Assembly (NCBI RefSeq): GCF_950295315.1
Contig: NC_080164.1
Coordinates: 15,325,882-15,389,881 of the forward strand
Length of the DNA: 64,000 nt
DNA from: Erinaceus europaeus
Lineage: Eukaryota; Chordata; Mammalia; Eulipotyphla; Erinaceidae
Reading direction: 5' to 3'
The translations under genes and the position numbers were made by a program. The notes under the pieces were generated by a model that was not told the origin of the DNA, ran no database searches, and worked only from the letters and a program-made list of their open reading frames with translations. How positions within the stretch are numbered: position 1 is the first letter of the stretch; each line of letters starts with the position of its first letter. This document shows, in pieces, positions 26,201 to 40,300 of this stretch.

Positions 26201-29200
26201 CTTCTCTTTGATCTCTTGTATCCCAATAACACTCAAATTTATTTTTCTTCTCATAGAGGCTTCTATTTCACAGAGAATTGCTTCACTTTTCATAAACCTC
26301 TTTAGCAACTTTGCACTCAAAGTATGTTGTTTTTTCTTCTTCTAGCCCTGATAGTCTCTCCTCAAGCTGGTTTATTCTACTTACTAGGCCTCTCACATAA
26401 GCCTCAACTCCATCCAAAGCTTCCTCCATATCCTGTAGCTCTGTTTGGGGGAGTGTGTATGTGTGTGTGTGTGCATGCATGCACGCTTGTGTGTACATGT
26501 TTTGTCATTCTTTGGTAAAATGATTTCTGAGATTCTGCATTTGTGTCTGTATGTTATGGTTGGAGTCTTGAATTGCCTTCATGATAAGCTTTCTGAATTC
26601 AAATGCAAACATTTCATCCAAATCTTTGTGAGTCTGGATAGTTGAGGTCTTGTTCACGTTTTGGTAAAGTGTAGCTTCTGTTGTTCAGCCAGTAGGTGGT
26701 GCTGTGGCCATACTGTTTATATGTTGTGGGGGTGAGGGGGGTCAACCTCAGTCAGGTTCAGACAGAACAAGTTCCCACTGTGGTGGAGATGACAGTGCCA
26801 CTGCTGGGAGCCCAAGGACCTCGGCCAGATTCAGGCTGCACTCTGGCTTCTCTGCCCTCCCAACGGTCTGGATGGACTGCACCATCACCCACCATCCCAA
26901 AGCTGAGCCTGTGTTCCTAAAATAGCAACACCTGCTGCCAACCGGCTGTGACTCCACACTCAGGCTACCTCTGTCTCAAAATTGTCTCCCCTCTGCCCCC
27001 ACCCTTTCCCATGTGCCTGCCTGCACCCACCTGTTGCTCACTGAGTTTCTTCAAATATTGTAGGCCGATGTGAAATTCTGAGTGGTTTTAAATTGCTTTA
27101 TCTGGTTTTTCCCTGTGATCTTTCAGTTGCTGTTACTCCATGGCCATGACCCCTAGAAGTCCCCCACAAAATATTTCTTTTTATAAAAGTGAGATTATGC
27201 TATTTAAAATAAAAAAGCATAAAAGTGACTTTTATTGAGTTAAAAAGAAACTGAATGAAGAAGAACTAATGAGTTTCTCTCTCTCTCTCTCTCTCTTTCT
27301 ACCACCAGGGTTATCACTGGGGCTTGGTACCCGCACTTCTTCTTCTTCTAGCGTTTGCCCTTCTTCCGTAGCCAGTCAACAGGTCAGGCTGAAAGCTTTC
27401 AGGAGCTGCTTGTTGCTGGCTTTGAAAGTGACTGGGATCCCTGTGGATTCAGTCGGCTAGGAAGGACCGTCAGTTTCCCCAATGAATGGGGACTCACGGG
27501 ATGCACCACGAGAAGGTCGATCCAATGCATCCCGGTACCCGCACTAAGAATCTATCACTCAGAATGGCTATTTTTTCCTTTCTGTTTTTTTTTAATTGTA
27601 TAGGTCAGAGAGAAATTGAGAGGGGAGGGGGAGACAGGGAGAAAGAGAGATGGGAGTCACGCGGTAGCGCAGCAGGTTAAGCTCACATGGCGCAAATCGA
27701 AAGGACCAGCTTAAGGATGTTGGTTCGAGCCCCTGGCTCCCCACCTGCAGAGGAGTCCCTTCACAGGCAGTGAAGCAGGTCTGCAGGTGTCTGTCTCTCT
27801 CCCCCTCTGTCTTCCCCTCCTCTCTCCATTTCTCTCTGTCCTATCCAACAACAATGACATCAATAACAATAATAACTACAACAATAAAAAACAAGGGCAA
27901 CAATAGGGAATAAATAAATATTTTAAAAAATTAACAAAAAAGAAAGAGAGACACCTGCAGACCTGCTTCACAGCTTGTGAAGTAGCCACCCTGCAGGTGG
28001 GGAGACAGGGCTTGAACCCTGGGTCCTTGAACATGGTGACATGTGTGCTAATCCCAGTGCACTACCACCTGGCCCCTTCTAATGAGTTTTTAAATATTTC
28101 CTCCTTATGAGAAAAATTATTTCCTAAAAAATAAATTCCATTAAGGTGAAGGATCAGAAATGATTAAAGCAACTTACAGAGTTGAGTGAGTGTTTGTAGA
28201 GACAGAGAAGGCGTAGAGGCAGTGAGAGAGACACAGAGAGAGACAGAGAGAGAGACACCATAGCACCAAAGCTTCCGTCAGTGTAGTGGGGGCCAGGCTT
28301 GAACCTGGGTCGTGCAAAGCAGCGCACTATCCAAGCGAGCTATTCTGCCAGCCTGGTCAGTGTGGTTTTTCCTAACACGTTTCAGCTTCAGGAAGCACTG
28401 GTATAAATCCTCTGTGTACGAAGACAAATGCCCTGGTGTTCCTATACTAGCCAATCACTCCTCATTATTCCTGTGTCCACATTCTGAACCCCCAATTCCT
28501 ACTGTCCTTCTATGTTACTGGAATACTTAACACAGGCTAAATACCAATCGCTTCATGACTTCTTCATTCCTGAATTCTCCAGCGTATTTCATCACTTCTC
28601 AAGTGCACGTGGCACAGATTCTACTGTTTTGTTTCATTTTAACATCTGTGAAACCACCATCTACTTTATAAAAGAGTGAAGAGAGAAAAACAAAAAAATT
28701 ACAAAGGCATCTCAGCCATCTGGAGGTGGACTGTCAATCTGTATTAGGACACTGTCTCTTTTAAAATTTTTTTAAATTTTATTATTTTTTAAATTATCTT
28801 TATTTATTGGATACAGACAGCCAGAAATCAAGTGGGAGGGGAGTGATAGAGAGGGAGAGAGACAGGGAGACACCGGCAGCCCTGCTTCACCACTTGTAAA
28901 GCTTTCCCCCTGCAGGTGGGGACCGGGGGCTCCAACCCAGGTCCTTACGCTTTGTGACACATGCGCTCAACCAGGTCGCCGCCACCCGCCCTGAGGACAC
29001 TGTCTCTAAAGAAGAGCAGCGGGAGTCGGGCTGTAGCGCAGCGGGTTAAGCGCAGGTGGCGCAAAGCACAAGGACTGGCATAAGGATCCCGGTTCGAACC
29101 CCGGCTCCCCACCTGCAGGGGAGTCGCTTCACAGGCGGTGAAGCAGGTCTGCAGGTGTCTATCTTTCTCTCCTCCTCTCTGTCTTCCCCATCTCTCTCCA

Positions 29201-32200
29201 TTTCTCTCTGTCCTATCCAACAACGATGACAACAACAATAATAACTACAACAATAAAACAACAAGGGCAACAAAAGGGAATAAATAAATAAAATAAAATA
29301 TTAAAAAAAAATTAAAGAAGAGCAGCAGCTGGGGGGGGGGTGTAAATTGAAGTCCCCTGAGGCGGAAAGGAGGTGGAGTGTCCACACACTGGAACCCAGG
29401 AGCCACCCGCAGCCGCAGCCCCGGGAACAGCGGCAGTTTAGCACCTCAAGGTCGGGCCCAGAGGACCATCTGCATCGTGATTCTGGGGGCAGCGGTGGGG
29501 CTACGGCAAACGCAGGTTTCTGCGGATGACTGCAGGTACCAGTAATATAATAAGAACAGTGATTGGAACTACGGGTTCAGAGGGAAAGGGCTGTTATAAA
29601 CTTGGACAAGGGAGCGCTAAATAAGTGAGCAGCTGGTCCAGGGACACTGCTGACCTCACATTCCACAGGACTCACAACCACTACTGCCATCGCTCAACGT
29701 GCGGGCTTCTGTGCCTGCCTCAGACCCAGTGAACGGAATCTCAGCGCACATTCATGGGCTCTACAGATAAGCCCCCCCCCTTCGCCCGTCACCTCCAGGA
29801 TGACTTTTTTAGATAAGAGACAGAGACAGACAGACAGAGGGAAAGAGACCATAGCATCAAAGCTTCCACCCAGGGCCGGGCTCTAACATGAGTCTTGCAC
29901 GTTGGCAAAGCAGGTGCTCTGACCAGTCACCGGACTGTACAGCCTTCTACCTCTGTGTGCTCAGGCTCAGGGACTTCAAGGCTCGTCTCCCCACCAGCAC
30001 CTCCAGATAAACTGTGACCCCAGGGTTCATTCACTCCCCCCCCTCCCCCGTACAGTAGAGCCAGCCCAGCGGGAACGCGGACAGTGAGTGTGAGGCCTCT
30101 GATCAGCGTGAGACCGGGGAGTCGCCTCTGCTCCTCGCCCTCGGCTTCCTTCCCGTAAACATCGTGCCTTCTCCACTACACCAAGAAAAAAAGGCCTTTT
30201 TGCCCAAAATAGTTTGTATTTGTTTTCTTAACTTTACAATCCCCTTTAAAGGCAAGGCCTGGGCTTCACACTGAATTTTAAGCCTTGGCCTATACTGAAA
30301 ACAGGAAGAATGAAATGGGAAGTTATATTGGTGACGCAAAAAAAATATATATATATATTTCAGATAATTTCATGGTTAAGCAGAATGGTTTCATGCCTGA
30401 GATTTACAAGCCCCAGGTTCAAGTCCTGACACCACCATAAGCCAGAGCTGAGCAATGCTCTGGGAGGGTGGAGGAATGCCCCTTTTTCTCCCATCCGTGG
30501 CTGAAGTGGGTTCTATTGTCTTATTTTTGCTCCCACTCCACTGGTCACAGCTCACAGATTGGGGAAAAGGCCCCTGTCCCCAACTCGACCATCACAACCT
30601 TCCCTGAGGTTTCATTTGTTTATTTGTTTGTAATATTTGATCTCATCACCAGGGTTAACCCTGGGGCTTGGTGCCTGCACAGTGACCTTCCCACTCTCAA
30701 TGACCTATTTAAATGTACCTACCTGACACAACAACAAACAAACGCGTCTCAGATATGCACAAATACTGTTCCCAGCACGTGGAGATGACTGATACTAAAA
30801 GCCCCTCTTCCTGGAGTTTATGATCTAGTAGATTATAGACATCAAACATCTGTACACACTAATAATCATGCAATACAGTTTAGGAAAAGGACCATAAATT
30901 ACAGAAAGACACTTAAGATGTGTGAGTGTTGTAATCAGAAAGAATGCCAACGGATAAAGGCCATTGGGTCACATGACGAGAGGGGAGGACACTTCAGATG
31001 GACAGTGAATAAAGGGGCAGGGCAGGGCCACCGAAGGACCAGTGGTGGACAGAGAGCAAAGTGTGCAGAGGGACGGAGGGAGAGGGAAGGAGGGGCAGGC
31101 TAGGCTCAGAAACTCCACCAGGCGGGCGTGAGGGGTCTACCCTGTAGGTGGGGAGCCAGGGACTCGAACCAGGATCCTTGCGCTGGTCCTTGCGCTTTGC
31201 ACCATATGTGCTTAACCCGCTGAGCTGCCACCGCCCCCGCCCCTGTAAAGAGAGTATTTCTAAGCACTCTGATGACACAGAGACATGTTTTCTGGAGAGT
31301 CCTGGAGGCCAGCGGACTTGAATTGGCCTTATTACTGAGCTAAGGGCGTGGTGCAGTGAGTTAAGCACTGGACTCTCAAGCATGGTGTTCAGAGTTCAAT
31401 CCCCGGCATCCTATGTGCCAGAGTGATGCTCTAGTTCTCTATCTCTTTTCCTGTCTCTCTGTCTCTCTCTCATAAATGAATAAACAGATCTTTAAAAGAA
31501 AAGAAAAAGTCTTATTCCTAAACTTTCCAATTCATCTTCAGAATCTCTACTTCCAGATAGATGACTCAAGAAGGGATCTGGACTTCTGAGTAAAGTACAA
31601 GCTCAAAGAAAGAACATACTCACTTGGTCACGCCGTAGTCAATCCCAATCGTTGCAAGATATTTAGACACGAATCTTTTCTCACAGTACCGCTTTATAAT
31701 ACAGCTCTAAAAAGGTAAGAACATATCCGCTGAGTAAAGACACTTCCGGAATATATATAAAATAAACACATTTCTCCAGTGTGGTTTCTTCATTCCTGAC
31801 TGTGAGAGAAAGCATTTTCAAGTGTCCTGTGAAATACCCGAAACCCATTTTGAAGTGAAGATTTTTAGAGAAAACTTATTATTATTATTTTATTTTTTAT
31901 TTTATTTTTTCCTCCTCCAGGGTTATTGCTGGGCTCGGTGCCTGCACCATGAATCCACCGCTCCTGGAGGCCATTTTTCCCCCCTTTTGTTGCCCTTGTT
32001 GTAGCTTTGTTGTGGTTATTATTATTGCCCTTGTTGACGCAATTCGTTGTTGGATAGGACAGAGAGAAATGGAGAGAGGAGGGGAAGACAGAGGAGGGGA
32101 GAGAAAGATAATACACCTGCAGACCTGCTTCACCGCCTGTGAAGCGACTCCCCTGCAGGTGGGGAGCCGGCGGCTCGAACCGGGATCCTTACACCAGTCC

Positions 32201-34291
32201 CTGCGCCTTGCGCCACATGCGCTTAACCCACTGCGCCACCGCCCGACCCCCGAGAAAACTTATTTTTATATTCTTCCCTTGATACCAGCTGTGGGTGTGT
32301 TTTCAGCTTAGTTCCCAATCCTTGTGCTCTTTTGTTTGAAGATCTCCTGAACCTGAGAGGGTCCCATAGCTCCCTGCAGTGCTGTGGTGGTTGGATGTCT
32401 GCTCCTTGTCATACACACTCAAGCAATGCCAACAAAATGTCTCTTGCCTCAACCTCACTCCTAAGGTCATGTCCATATCTCCATGTAACTATTGATACCT
32501 GTTTCTACTCGGCTGTCCTGCTGCCAGTGCTCGATTAGACAGTCCCCAAACGAGTTGATCTTTAATAGAAAAACAGTTCATTCCTCTGACATCCCCAGCT
32601 CTTTTTTTTTTTTTAATAGAGGGATTTATTTGAGTTCTAGGCCCATCAAGTCTGTTTGGGAGACTCAGGACTCCCCGAGTAGGTCCCCAGCTGGTGGAAT
32701 GGCTTGATAGTGACTAAAGAGTCATCGCTAAAGTATGCCAGTCTCTTGTCCTTGTTCAGCTTTTGCAGTCCTTGCTTTGCTAAAGTTAGCTTTGGAGTGA
32801 GTGAGAGAACTGTAATAGGAAGTAGGTGAGGAGGGTATCTGAGTCTAAGTGGACACTAGTTCATTGTGAACTTGATACTGACTCACTAAAGACTATTGTG
32901 TATTTTTGCTTTCAGGTATATATTTTGCCCTAAGTTATAGATACATGTGAACATATGCTCTATCTTACGGTCTATATCTAGGTTTTGGGACTTTGTTAGG
33001 AAGTGAACCTCCTGGAATGGTAATTAGAGACTAGCATGAAAGGAAAGGTCTCACCCGAGTAATGAGGGTGAAGAGTTGGCATTCCATGCCTGACGTCTCT
33101 GGACACACTCTGAAGTGAAGCATGCTGAGGTGGTACTCATTGCATTGATTAGGTTGGAATCAGCAGATGCAATATCATTTGGCCTGACTTGGGAGAAGCA
33201 TGCAGGAAAGTGAGTCCCACCCCAGAGGTTCTAGGACTGGGAGAAACATAGGCTCTACAGAGGAAGCGGGAGATTCCTGTTGTCTCAGGGTTTAAGAAGA
33301 CAATAGATAGTTACTGCAATAATCACATTGTTTGGCAACTGGGTTAGCTTTGAAGATCCCTTTGTTAGCATCTGCTGTATGTACACACCGTCACCATATT
33401 TCATCCAGCTCTTTTTTTTTTTTTTATATATTTTATTTATTTATTAATGAGAGGGATAGGAAGAGAGAGAGAAAGAACCAGACATCACTCTGGTACATGT
33501 GCTGCCAGGGATTGAACTCAGGACCTCACGCTTGAGAGTCCAACATTTTATCCACTGTGCCACCTCTGGACCACACATCATCCAGCTCTTTTAATGATGC
33601 CCTGCTTTCCCAGTCACACGAGCTGCACATACGAAAGTCATGTTCGATCCCAAGTCTTTCTAAAGCTTTGGATGTTGGCTCCATCTTCCTTTCATCCCAA
33701 TCCCTATTGGTGTATCTCTGGCTCAGTCCTCAGCATCGACTCCTAGGTGACAGTGGGACATTTTCTGTGGGTGGAATCTCCCTCTGCCTCCTTTTCTTCC
33801 CAAGTTCAATCAACACTGCACAGTGCGAACATTTTTCATGTCCCTAACTTGAAAATTTTCAGTGGTGTTTCATTACTGAGAGTTCAAAACCCCAAATTCT
33901 TTGTAATAAAGGGCCTCTAAAATCTGGACCAACAGACAGGAGAGACGGCAGAATGGTTCTGCGAAAGACTTTCATACCTGAGACTCAAGTCCCAGGTTTC
34001 ATCTCCAGCACCACCATAAGCCAGAGCTGAATAATGCTCAAATGATAATAATAATGATGAGGGTGATGATTTATATTATAATATCTGGACCAAATCTATC
34101 TTCCCTGTCTGAACACGATACTCTATATAAACTTTCCATTTCTGCAAGACCCACCCCCACCCCACTTTTGACTTGTCATTACTTTTCTGTCTGCTTGGAA
34201 TGAATTTTCTCCTCCACCCCCCGCCAACCGCAATTACTGTCTAAGGCCCAGATCTCACCTGATCTTAACTCCTTTAGCACCTGCGCGCACG

Positions 34292-34324
<33 letters not shown>

Positions 34325-37300
34325 ATGCACCATCATTCACACACTGCCTCGTGCAGTCAGCAATTTCTCCACACATGTATATACCTCCTTTCTTCAGTTA
34401 AACAGTAAGAGAGACTTGTAGACAAGCAAGCGCCAATAATTTACTTCTTTTGCAGCAATTAGCTCCGTGCCAAGGAACAACAGCTCTGAATGGCATATAT
34501 AACAATCCTTAGCATTCATGAAATGTATCCTTTACTAGAGTTGACAGTAATGGGGTTTATTCTACTTAAATCCTTTCCCTGTTAACCACCATCTAAATTT
34601 AATAGGACAGTTACTTTAAAAGGTACTTAATAAGCTAGTTAAATCAAGTACTCTAAAATAGTACTTAAAGTGCTTTGTGCAGTTACAAGTACATTGTAAA
34701 GTGAACAAAAAACTTCTTTGGAGTGGCTGTTGCTAAGGGTTATCCTTTTAAGAACACTCTATAGCTCCAAAGCACTTTTCAAATCAATTATTATTACTTT
34801 TAACACGAGCACTGCTCAGCTCTGGCTTATGGTGGTGCTAGGGATTGAACCTGGGGGCCTTTGGTGCCTCAGGCATGGGAGTCTGTTTCTCTCCATAAAT
34901 TTTCTTTCACAGTATCCTAAAAACAATATGTAGCCTTTTTCTAAGTCATCTGTGAGATTAAGGAGCCCAAAGTCCACTCCAGCATGCTAATAACCACGTA
35001 AGAGTGTCAAGAGCTACTTATCTGTTAAATGGTAGTAGTACTGGTTTCCTATAACACAAGGAACTGGCTCCTGGCACTTGGAATTTTATAAACTAAGCTG
35101 AATAACAGAATGTGTGTGTGTGTGGGGGGCTTTTTGCCTTCTCTATTTTTTGAAAATTTATTTAGATATGTTTCCTTTTTAAACAGAGTTCCTAAAATCT
35201 TAATAGGTTTGCGTCTTTTGAGATTTTTTCGCTCCTCAACTTCAAATGAAAGAGTGACTGAGAACTGATCAAAGTATGCAGAAGTGGGGCAGTGGGAAAT
35301 GGGAACCTGTGTCGACAGATGATGGCATGTAGTGTTGAGCAATCAAAGCCATACAGGACTGGCGTCAGAACAGACAAACAGGTCAGTAGAACAGACGGCG
35401 GAACCCAGAAACACATCCCATGACATATGGGAAGTGAGATTGAAAAGTCAGCAGGAAAAGAAGCTTTCAGTTTCAGGTTAGCCCTAATTGAGGGCTCTTA
35501 GCTTCCCTAAACACAAAAGTATGTTGCAGATGAATTTATGATTTAGTAAATTTCAGGGCGGAAGTGCTGCTTAGGTCCGATCTTAGAGAAATAGTTCAAC
35601 CAAGAAGGAAACCGGGAGACCCTCTAAGAAAAGCATATACATGAGGAATGAGGACCCAGCGCTCGGGGAGAGGAGCACGGGCCTTCTCAGTGTGAAGCCC
35701 TGGAGCTGATCCCCCGCACCACGTGGCACCCAAGGCCACGATGGCGGAGCCCCAAGGACCGTGGAGCGGTGCTCCGGGGTGCCTCCCTCTTTCTCTCTGT
35801 CTACAAACACAGTGTAGAAAGTGCTCATTAGGACTAACTACTCGATTATATTCAAGGTCCTCTAGTAATCAGCTGATGCAAGGAATTACGCTGATTTAAC
35901 TCCTAAGGATCTGGGAGACAGCTCACCTGGGAGAGAGCTCTTAGGACCTCAAGCTTAACTAGTCCTGAGCTCTGCTCTGTGAAACTTTCTGGACCACTGC
36001 TTTCAAATGTTTGGACTATTCTTAAGTTCTTTTTAGAATTTTAAGGTGAGATACACAATAACATAAAATTCACACCATGTAGTTCAGGCTGAGTACAGTG
36101 AGTGAGTAAAGCACTGGACAGGCATGAGGTGCCGAGTATGAGATCTGGCACTGCATGATGCTCTGGTTCTCTCTCCTCTCATGAATAAATATATATTTTC
36201 CAACTCACCTTTATGTCTTTGTTTATGAATAGAGGGTGAGAGACAGAGAGGGGAAAGCCCAGTAGGGAGGGAGAGAGGAGAGACACTAACGCTCTGCTGA
36301 CCACTTGTGAAGCTTCCCTCAAGCAGGTGCTGCCACATGGTGGCTGGGGGTCGAACCTAGGTCCTCACAGGTGGTAAAGTCTATGTTCTACCAGATGAGC
36401 TATCTCCTAGCTCCTGGATTTTCTCCTTTTTATTGCTTTCTAGTTTCATTGTCATTTCTTTTGATTTGTCCCTTCATTCAAGTACTACTTCTTAAAGAAT
36501 TACTCACTTTTTAACTTAAAGTTGTTTTATCTGTGTATCTTATTTTTTCTAAATTCCTTAAAAATTTTTTTTTATTGGGGAATTACTGTTTTATGTGTGA
36601 CAGTAAATATAATAGTTTGTACATGCATAACATTTCTTAGTTTTCCATATAACAATACAACCCCCACTAGGTCCTCTGTCATCCTTAAAAAGCTTCTCCC
36701 CTCCGCCCCCACCCCAGAGTCTTTTACTTTGGTGCAATATGCCAATCCCATTTCAGGTTCTACTTGTGTTTTCTCTTCTGATCTTGTTTTTCCTTTTTAA
36801 AATTTTTAAAATTATATTTATTTATTGGATAGAGATAGGTAGAAATTGAAAGGGAAGGGGAAGATAGGGAGGGAGAGAGATAGAGAGACACCTGCAGCCC
36901 TGCTTCACCACTTGTGAAGCTTTCCCCCTGCAGGTGGGAACCAGGGGATCGAACCTGGGCCCTTGTGCACTGTAACATGTGAGCTCAACCAGGGGCACCA
37001 CCTGGCCCCCTGATCTTGTTTTTCAACTTCTGCCTGAGAGTGAGGTCATCACATATTCATCCTACTATTTCTGACTTATTTCTCTTAACATGAATTTTTC
37101 AAGGTCCATCCAAGATCAGCTGAAAACAGTGAAGTCACCACTTTTATACCTGTGTAGTATTCCATTATGTATATATATCACTACTTGCTCAGCCACTCAT
37201 CTGTTGTCGGACACCTGGGTTGCTTCCAGGTTTTGGCTATTACAAATTGTGCTGCTAAGAACATATGTGTACCCAGATCTTTTTGGATGGATATGTTGGG

Positions 37301-40300
37301 TTCCTTAGGATATATCCCCAGGAGAAGAATTGCAGGGTCATAGGGTAGGTCCATTTCTAGCCTTCTGAGAGTTCTCCAGACTGTTCTCCACAGAGGCTGG
37401 ACCAACTGACATTCCCACCAGCAGTGCAGGAGAGTTCCTTTGACCCCACAACCTCTCCAGCATTTGTTGCTGCTATCATTTCTTTTAAATTTTTTTTTTA
37501 TTATCTGTATTTATTAGATAGAGACAGATAGAAATTGAGTGGGGAGCATAGAGAGGGAGAGAGACAGAGAGACACCTGCAGCTCTGCTTCACCACTCGTG
37601 AAGCTTTCCTCCTACAGATGGGGACCGGGGGCTTGAACCTGGGTCTTTGCGTACTGTAACATGTGCGCTCAACCAGGTACGCCACCACCTGGCCCCCTCT
37701 GCTATCATTTCTGATGTATGACATTCTCACAGGAGTGAAGTGGTATCTCATTGTTGTCTCTATTTGCATTTCTCTGACAAAGACTTGGACCATTTTTTCA
37801 TGTGTTGCTCAGCCTTTTGGATTTCTTCTATGGTGAATATTCTGTCCAAGTCCTGCCCCCATTTTTGGATGGGGTTATTTGTTGTCTTGTTGTTGAGCCT
37901 GGCAAGCTCTTTATATATGTTGGTTATTAAACTCTTATCTGATGTATGACATGTAAAGATCTTCTCCCATTCTGTGAGGGGTCTCTTGGTTTGGGTAGGG
38001 GTTTCTTTTGCTGTACAGAAGCTTTTTAATTCGATGTAGTCCCATAGGTTTCTACTTGCCTTAAGTCTTCTTTGTAATTGGATTCGTTTCATTGAAGATG
38101 TCTTTAAAATTTATGCGGAAAAGAGTTCTGCCAATATTTTCCTCTAAGTATCTGATAGTTTGTGGTCTAACATCCAAGTCCTTGATCCACTTGGAATTTA
38201 CTTTTGTATTTAGTGAAATACAGTGATTCAGTTTCATTCTTCTGCATGTTTCAACCCATTGTTTCCAACACCATTTGTTGAAGAGACTCTGCTTTCCCCA
38301 TTTAGTAACCTGGGCACCTCTGTCAAAGATTAGATGTCCATAGTGTGAGGACTTACTTCTGGGCTCTCAATTCTATTCCACTGGTCTGTGTGTCTATTCA
38401 TGTTCCAGTACCAAGTAGTTTTGATGACAATGGCCCTATAATACAATTGGAGATCTGGGAGTGTGATGCCTCTGGTTCTGTTCTTTCTTCTCAAGATTAT
38501 TTTGGTGGCAATTCTAGGTCTTTTCTGGTTCCAGCTAAACATTTGTAGCATTAGTTCTATTCTTCTAAAAAATGTGGTTAGGATCTTGATGGGGATATCG
38601 TTAAATTTGTATATAGCTCTGGGTAGTACATTCATTTTGATGATGTTAATTCTTCCAGCCCATGAACATGGAATATCTTTCCACTTCTTTGTGTCTTTTT
38701 CTATTTCCTTGAGTAGTGACTCATAATTTTCAGTATACAAGTCTTTCACTTCTTTTTTCACTTTCTTTCTTTTCCAGAACTCCAAATTCTTTAAAAAAAT
38801 ATTTTAAAAAAATATTTTATTTTATTTATTTATTCCCTTTTGTTGCCCTTGTTGTTTTATTGTTGTAGTTATTATTGTCGTTGTTGTTGGATAGGACAGA
38901 GAGAAACGGAGAGAGGATGGAAAGACAGAGAGGGGGAGAGAAAGATAGACACCTGCAGACCTGCTTCACCACCTGTGAAGCAACTCCCCTGCAGGTGGGG
39001 AGCCGGGGTTCGAACCTGGATCCTTATGCCGGTCCTTGTGCTTTGCGCCACCTGCGCTTAACCCGCTGCACTACAGCCCGACTCCTCTCCAAATTCTTTA
39101 TGTAACTGAGGCAACATGTTTTTCAAGTTACATTTAAATCTTTTTTTTTTTTTTTAATAAACTTCCTTTCTTCCTTTCTTTTTGCCTCCAGGGTTATCGC
39201 TGGGGCTTGGTGCCTGCACTACAAATCCACTGCTCCTGGAGGCCATTTTTCCCATTTTGTTGCCCTTGTTGTTATTGTTGCTACTGCTATTGTTGTTGTT
39301 GGATAGGACGGAGAGAAGTCGAGAGAGGAGGGGAAGACAGAGGGGGGAGAGAAAGACAGACACCTGCAGACCTGCTTCACCAACCCTCCTGTAGTTGAGA
39401 AGCCAGGGTTCTCGAACTGGAATCCTTGAGTGGGTCCTTGTGCTTCGTGCCTTGTGCACTTAACCTGCTGCTCTACTGCCCAGCCCCCTAAGAATAATTT
39501 TTATTTCTTTTAATATTCCTTTTTTGTGTGAGCACTTAACCAGGTACACAACCGCCTCACCCCCATTTAAATCTTTTATAACTTAAGGAAACACTGGGGC
39601 TCAGGCAGTGGCGCGGTGGGTTAGGCACACACGGCACAAAGCGCAAGGCCTGGGGTAAGGATTCTGGTTTGAACCCTGGCTTCCCACCTGCAGGGGAGTC
39701 GCTTCACAGGCGGTGAAGCAGGTCTGCAGGTGTCTGTCTTTCTCTCCCCCCTCTGTCTTCCCCTCCTCTCTCCATTTCTCTCTGTCCGATCCAACAACAA
39801 TGATATCAATGATAAGAATAATCATAACCACAACAACGATAAAAAAGCAGCAAGGGCAACAAGGTGAAAAAGGAAGTGGCCTCCAGGAGTGGTGGATTCA
39901 TGGTGCAGGCACTGAGCCCCAGCAATAACCCTGGAGGAAACAAAAGAAAGAAATAAAGAAAAAAATAAATAAATTAAGAAAAAGTTGAGGAAGAAATGTA
40001 ATAGGAATCCACCTCATACCCTAACAGGTAGTTTTCCCACAGTATTTATTAAATGGCCCCTATTTCCCCACAGTTTTACTGTATTTATTATAAGTTGTTT
40101 TTTTAAAAGATTTACTTTTTAAAAAAATTATTTATTTTCCCTTTTTTTATCATTGTTGTCTTTTAAAAATTATTGTTATTGACGTCGTTGTTGTTAGATA
40201 GGACAGAGAGAAATCGAGAGGGGAGGGGAGAGAAAGATAGACACCTGCAGACCTGCTTCACCGCCTATGAAGCGACTCCCCTGCAGGTGGGGAGCCGCGG

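Larger units (their letters stand above)
27300..28080 (-). mobile_element. SINE split twice, by an RTE-tailed element and a SINE-A
   Basis: Reverse host pieces at 27300-27337, 27546-27650 and 27944-28080. Insertions are at 27338-27533 and 27651-27943. Confidence 0.85.
36556..39135 (-). mobile_element. L1 LINE, 3' half of ORF2 and 3' UTR
   Basis: The minus strand translates to L1 ORF2 thumb/C-terminal sequence ([54 protein letters not shown]). Its 3' end is at 36556. It is split by three SINEs and broken by stops, in intron 1, in the same orientation as the gene. Confidence 0.92.
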
